A stretch of DNA of 6,810 nucleotides from the NCBI GenBank assembly GCA_937967755.1, contig CALBTA010000110.1, forward strand, positions 1-6,810. The letters run 5' to 3'. Position numbers and translations under genes: made by a program. Shown here piece by piece: positions 4,961 through 6,810 of this stretch. The notes beneath the pieces are model-generated. The model was not told where the DNA came from, ran no database searches, and saw only the letters and a program-made list of their open reading frames with translations. This DNA comes from an uncultured Planctomycetaceae bacterium. GTDB lineage: Bacteria; Planctomycetota; Planctomycetia; Pirellulales; Pirellulaceae. Every line of letters begins with the position of its first letter. Within the stretch, counting starts at the first letter, position 1.

Positions 4961-5956
4961 CTATTTCCCCAGCGCGAACTCGCGCAGCCGCCGGGTGACT
5001 TCCGCGTTACGCAGGTAATTCTCTACCCCGTGGTTCTCGCCGATTTCCTCGTGTGCGTCGAATTGTTCGATGCGAGTTCCCGCATCACCGAGATCCGAAG
5101 GGCGTTGCATTCCGTCCAACCCCAGCGCCCTCACGCCGCGCCGGTAGACGATCCCGTACCGCCGCAACGTCGCATCGCGAGAATTGTTGATCAGCAACAA
5201 GCGGTCGGTTCCGGCCAGCGCCCGATCGTGGTACCCGCCTTCGCGCAGCCAGTCGTCGTGCACGGCGGCGGAGATGAACGCGGCGGAAATTCTCGGGCGA
5301 CCACGCGCGTCGCCCTGATCCAACTCCCACTCGCCAAGTTTCCCGCCGCCGGCCAGGTGCATCGCTCCTTCGACAACGCGGCAGCCCAACGCCGAACCGA
5401 CCACGCACACGCGGCCGTCCCCTTCGATCTTGGTCAGCAACTGGGCCAAGCGGTACGCGTCTTCGTCCGCCCGGCGGGCTTTGTCGGCCACGTCGGTGCG
5501 CGGGCGAAACCGCAACGCCTTCGTCGGCCAGGACCAAACGATGTACCTCACGCGTTGGTTTGCCGGAAGATCAGCACAGAGCGCATGATAAAACGCCCAC
5601 CCGACGCGCGCGGCTTTGTCTGTCTCGTAGCCATACCCATGCACGTACACTACCGTCGGCGCGCCGTCTCGGGTGGAGGCAGAGAGTGCTTCGGTACTGA
5701 TCGACTGCCAGCGACCCGCTTCGTTGTGGCGCCGCAGATCCCATCGCAACGAGCCTTCCGCTGCCGGCTTGCCGAACGCCCGGGTGTTGACCAGCAAGAC
5801 GTCATCCTGCTTCCGTGGCGGGCCTTCGTACTTCAACGTGTCGACCGCCGGCTTCTCTGCAACTTCGCCGGAAGGAAACTGCTGAGCCGTTGCGGCGGTG
5901 GCAAACAGCCAACCCATCAGAAACGCCGCCATCAAGGGTGACAAAGCTCGGGCCAT
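4961..5956 (-). CDS. Secreted alpha/beta-hydrolase-fold protein, probable nucleophile loss
   Basis: A 331-residue exported protein. Residues 1-24 form a signal peptide (MARALS, a hydrophobic core, then AxA before QQ at 25). The fold is shown by VVYVHGYGY at 102-110 (strand plus oxyanion HG), RYIVWSWP at 137-144, the nucleophile-elbow segment VVGSALGCRVV at 185-195, and a late segment with D261 (NNSRDATLRRYG) and H309 (NHGVENYL). It resembles the DUF900-like group of bacterial esterase/lipase-superfamily proteins. The elbow normally reads G-x-S-x-G; here it is G187-S-A189-L-G191, so the nucleophile position is Ala while the probable acid and His remain. It may be a pseudoenzyme or use S188 in a shifted elbow. 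ATG 5956 is chosen because it gives the signal peptide. It lies 80 bp downstream of the TM2-domain gene on the same strand and may share its transcript. Confidence 0.85.
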   Translation of the reverse strand: MARALSPLMAAFLMGWLFATAATAQQFPSGEVAEKPAVDTLKYEGPPRKQDDVLLVNTRAFGKPAAEGSLRWDLRRHNEAGRWQSISTEALSASTRDGAPTVVYVHGYGYETDKAARVGWAFYHALCADLPANQRVRYIVWSWPTKALRFRPRTDVADKARRADEDAYRLAQLLTKIEGDGRVCVVGSALGCRVVEGAMHLAGGGKLGEWELDQGDARGRPRISAAFISAAVHDDWLREGGYHDRALAGTDRLLLINNSRDATLRRYGIVYRRGVRALGLDGMQRPSDLGDAGTRIEQFDAHEEIGENHGVENYLRNAEVTRRLREFALGK

Positions 5957-6011
5957 AGGGTTACCAAGAGAAGAGGGCAGGACGGAACTCCTACCCCATT
6001 CATGGTAAACA

Positions 6012-6024
6012 GGGCGATCCGCCC
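6012..6024 (-). terminator. Weak hairpin between the TM2 gene and the hydrolase gene
   Basis: GGGCG at 6012-6016 pairs with CGCCC at 6020-6024 around a 3-nt loop, 12 bp downstream of the TM2 gene's stop on the minus strand. The following minus-strand bases (TGTTTA) are only moderately T-rich. It may attenuate or partly end the upstream transcript; the stem is short and the call is weak. Confidence 0.22.
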
Positions 6025-6036
6025 GTCAAATCTTGG

Positions 6037-6435
6037 CTAACGCTGGCGGTTGATCTCATCAACTTGCCCGTTCAGCGTACACAGATCGTACAACCAGCCG
6101 AGGCCGAACAGCCCGCCCGTCAGCATCCACAACACGCCTGTAAAAAACTTGCCCATGTAGATTCGATGCACACCCAGGTAGCCCAGAAATGTCAGCAGCA
6201 GCCAGGCCACGTTGTAGTCCAGCGGGCCATCGGTAAACCGGCGGTCGGCCGCCCGATCCATTCCGGGGATCAGCAGCAAATCAATCAACCACCCAATGCC
6301 CAACAGCCCCAGGGTGAAGAACCAAATCGTCCCGGTAACCGGCTTGCCGAAATAGAAGCGGTGCGACCCAGTGAACCCAAAGATCCACACGATATAACCA
6401 ACAGCGACTGAGTGGGTGCTATGTCCGTTTCCCAT
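6037..6435 (-). CDS. Membrane protein with two TM2 domains
   Basis: A 132-residue inner-membrane protein made of two copies of the TM2 domain. Copy 1 (about 10-57) has GFTGSHRFYFGK at 20-31 followed by a helix and GWLIDLLLIPG. Copy 2 (about 75-122) has GYLGVHRIYMGK at 85-96, then FTGVLWMLTGGLFGLGWLYDL. Each copy shows the TM2 hallmarks: a helix, a G-x-x-G-x-HR-x-Y-x-GK turn, and a second helix ending in a W-x-x-D motif, so four helices are predicted. The linker 58-74 is charged (MDRAADRRFTDG). No signal peptide is present beyond the first helix. The molecular role of bacterial TM2 proteins is poorly defined, so I assign none. ATG 6435 is the only reasonable start, without a Shine-Dalgarno site. 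It is divergent from the secreted protein gene at 6530 and upstream of the hydrolase gene on the same strand. Confidence 0.88.
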   Translation of the reverse strand: MGNGHSTHSVAVGYIVWIFGFTGSHRFYFGKPVTGTIWFFTLGLLGIGWLIDLLLIPGMDRAADRRFTDGPLDYNVAWLLLTFLGYLGVHRIYMGKFFTGVLWMLTGGLFGLGWLYDLCTLNGQVDEINRQR

Positions 6436-6464
6436 ATTGGTAGTTCGTCGCAGACCGTGAATTA

Positions 6465-6493
6465 TTGGTTGCTGATCGCCCAGCGCCTATGAT
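6465..6493 (+). promoter_or_regulatory. Possible sigma-70 promoter of the secreted protein gene
   Basis: TTGGTT at 6465-6470 (matching the TTG of the consensus) and TATGAT at 6488-6493 (five of six) are separated by 17 bp, the preferred spacing. The -10 ends 36 bp before ATG 6530, and the site lies in the 94-bp gap between two divergent genes. It is the best candidate there, but the -35 is weak. Confidence 0.35.
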
Positions 6494-6529
6494 GAAGCGA
6501 TCCATACACTACTGGTAAGTGATACGCCG

Positions 6530-6810
6530 ATGACACGCAACCTGTCTGCAATCGCCTCGACACTCAAGATCCCCGCGCTGCTGGTCGCCTGTTTGGCTAT
6601 CGTCTTGCCGAAGCCGCCAGCGGCGAAAGCTGAAGGCCGTTGGCAACGAAGCTATGCCGCCGGTTACATCGATGAACGCGGGGCGTTCGCGGGCGGGTCG
6701 GAGATCATGCATCTGGTTTCTCATCAGGGCGCGCTATACGCGGCCAACGGGTATTGGGTCGACTCGCATTGGGGCATTCCGCCCGACGGTCAAAAGCAAT
6801 CGGCTCAGGT
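6530..6810 (+). CDS. Secreted hypothetical protein, 3' end cut by the window
   Basis: An open frame of 93 codons runs from ATG 6530 to the last base without a stop. It begins MTRNLSAIASTLKIPALLVA, continues through a hydrophobic stretch to about residue 26, and has AKA at 32-34, a good signal-peptidase I site before E35. The mature part reads GRWQRSYAAGYIDERG, GGSEIMHLVSHQGALYAANG and YWVDSHWGIPPDGQ. Its short beta-strand pattern with a repeated aromatic/Gly style (LYAANGYW) is like the first blade of a beta-propeller, but too little is visible to name a family. The frame is more protein-like than the overlapping minus-strand frame. It is transcribed away from the TM2 gene. Confidence 0.7.
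   Translation, partial: MTRNLSAIASTLKIPALLVACLAIVLPKPPAAKAEGRWQRSYAAGYIDERGAFAGGSEIMHLVSHQGALYAANGYWVDSHWGIPPDGQKQSAQ

Noticed and set aside
4901..5941. Open frame of 346 codons on the plus strand across the hydrolase gene
   Set aside because: The minus strand holds a signal peptide and the hydrolase-fold motifs. The plus frame has no recognisable features and starts inside the twin hairpin.
5977..5986. Ten-base inverted match (GCAGGACGGA) to the end of the twin-hairpin region at 4929-4938
   Set aside because: Could be a remnant of the same repeat, but a single 10-mer match in 6.8 kb is about what chance gives.
6489..6518. Nine-codon upstream frame (MMKRSIHYW) before the secreted protein
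   Set aside because: It overlaps the candidate -10 region and has no ribosome site, so it would probably not even be transcribed in full.
1..6810. CRISPR arrays, tRNA or rRNA genes, transposases
   Set aside because: I saw no regularly spaced identical repeats with unique spacers, no cloverleaf with a convincing T-arm, no rRNA segments and no transposase or integrase motifs.

Overview
The window is GC-rich, gene-dense bacterial DNA. I infer a planctomycete (Planctomycetota, probably Pirellulales-like). This rests on the style of the proteins (an enlarged oligopeptide ABC permease followed by a fused double ATPase, a secreted alpha/beta-hydrolase of a type I associate with planctomycetes, orphan secreted proteins), on the scarcity of Shine-Dalgarno sites, and on frequent strand switching. 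No rRNA or other marker gene is present, so the assignment is an impression and not proof.

Layout. (1) Positions 1-3742, plus strand: an oligopeptide/dipeptide-type ABC importer. The permease (113-1504, probably starting further upstream) and the fused ATPase (1871-3742) are separated by an unusual 366-bp gap. The gap holds a consensus sigma-70 promoter, a short basic ORF and a 162-bp repeat-rich element bounded by perfect 13-bp inverted repeats. (2) 3760-4023, minus strand: a small orphan helical protein, convergent with the ATPase gene. (3) 4190-4893, plus strand: a two-gene unit of a [2Fe-2S] ferredoxin and a short PII-type signalling protein, ended by two back-to-back perfect hairpins. 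(4) 4961-6435, minus strand: a secreted alpha/beta-hydrolase-fold protein whose nucleophile position is Ala, and upstream of it a membrane protein with two TM2 domains. (5) 6530-6810, plus strand: the start of a secreted protein cut off by the window end.

How the genes work together. The permease and the double ATPase should form part of one peptide (or similar small-solute) importer: the ATPase carries both nucleotide-binding domains, and the second permease and the binding protein are expected upstream of the window. The ferredoxin and PII genes are 8 bp apart and probably co-transcribed, which suggests a link between redox supply and nitrogen/energy sensing, but no partner enzyme is visible. 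The remaining genes are not obviously connected.

Points most worth a second look: the 162-bp structured element with its own upstream promoter inside a transporter operon; the in-protein duplication of a two-helix membrane hairpin in the permease; the PII protein that keeps the T-loop and B-loop but ends before the usual C-loop arginines; the hydrolase with a lost nucleophile; and the twin hairpin that starts on the PII stop codon.
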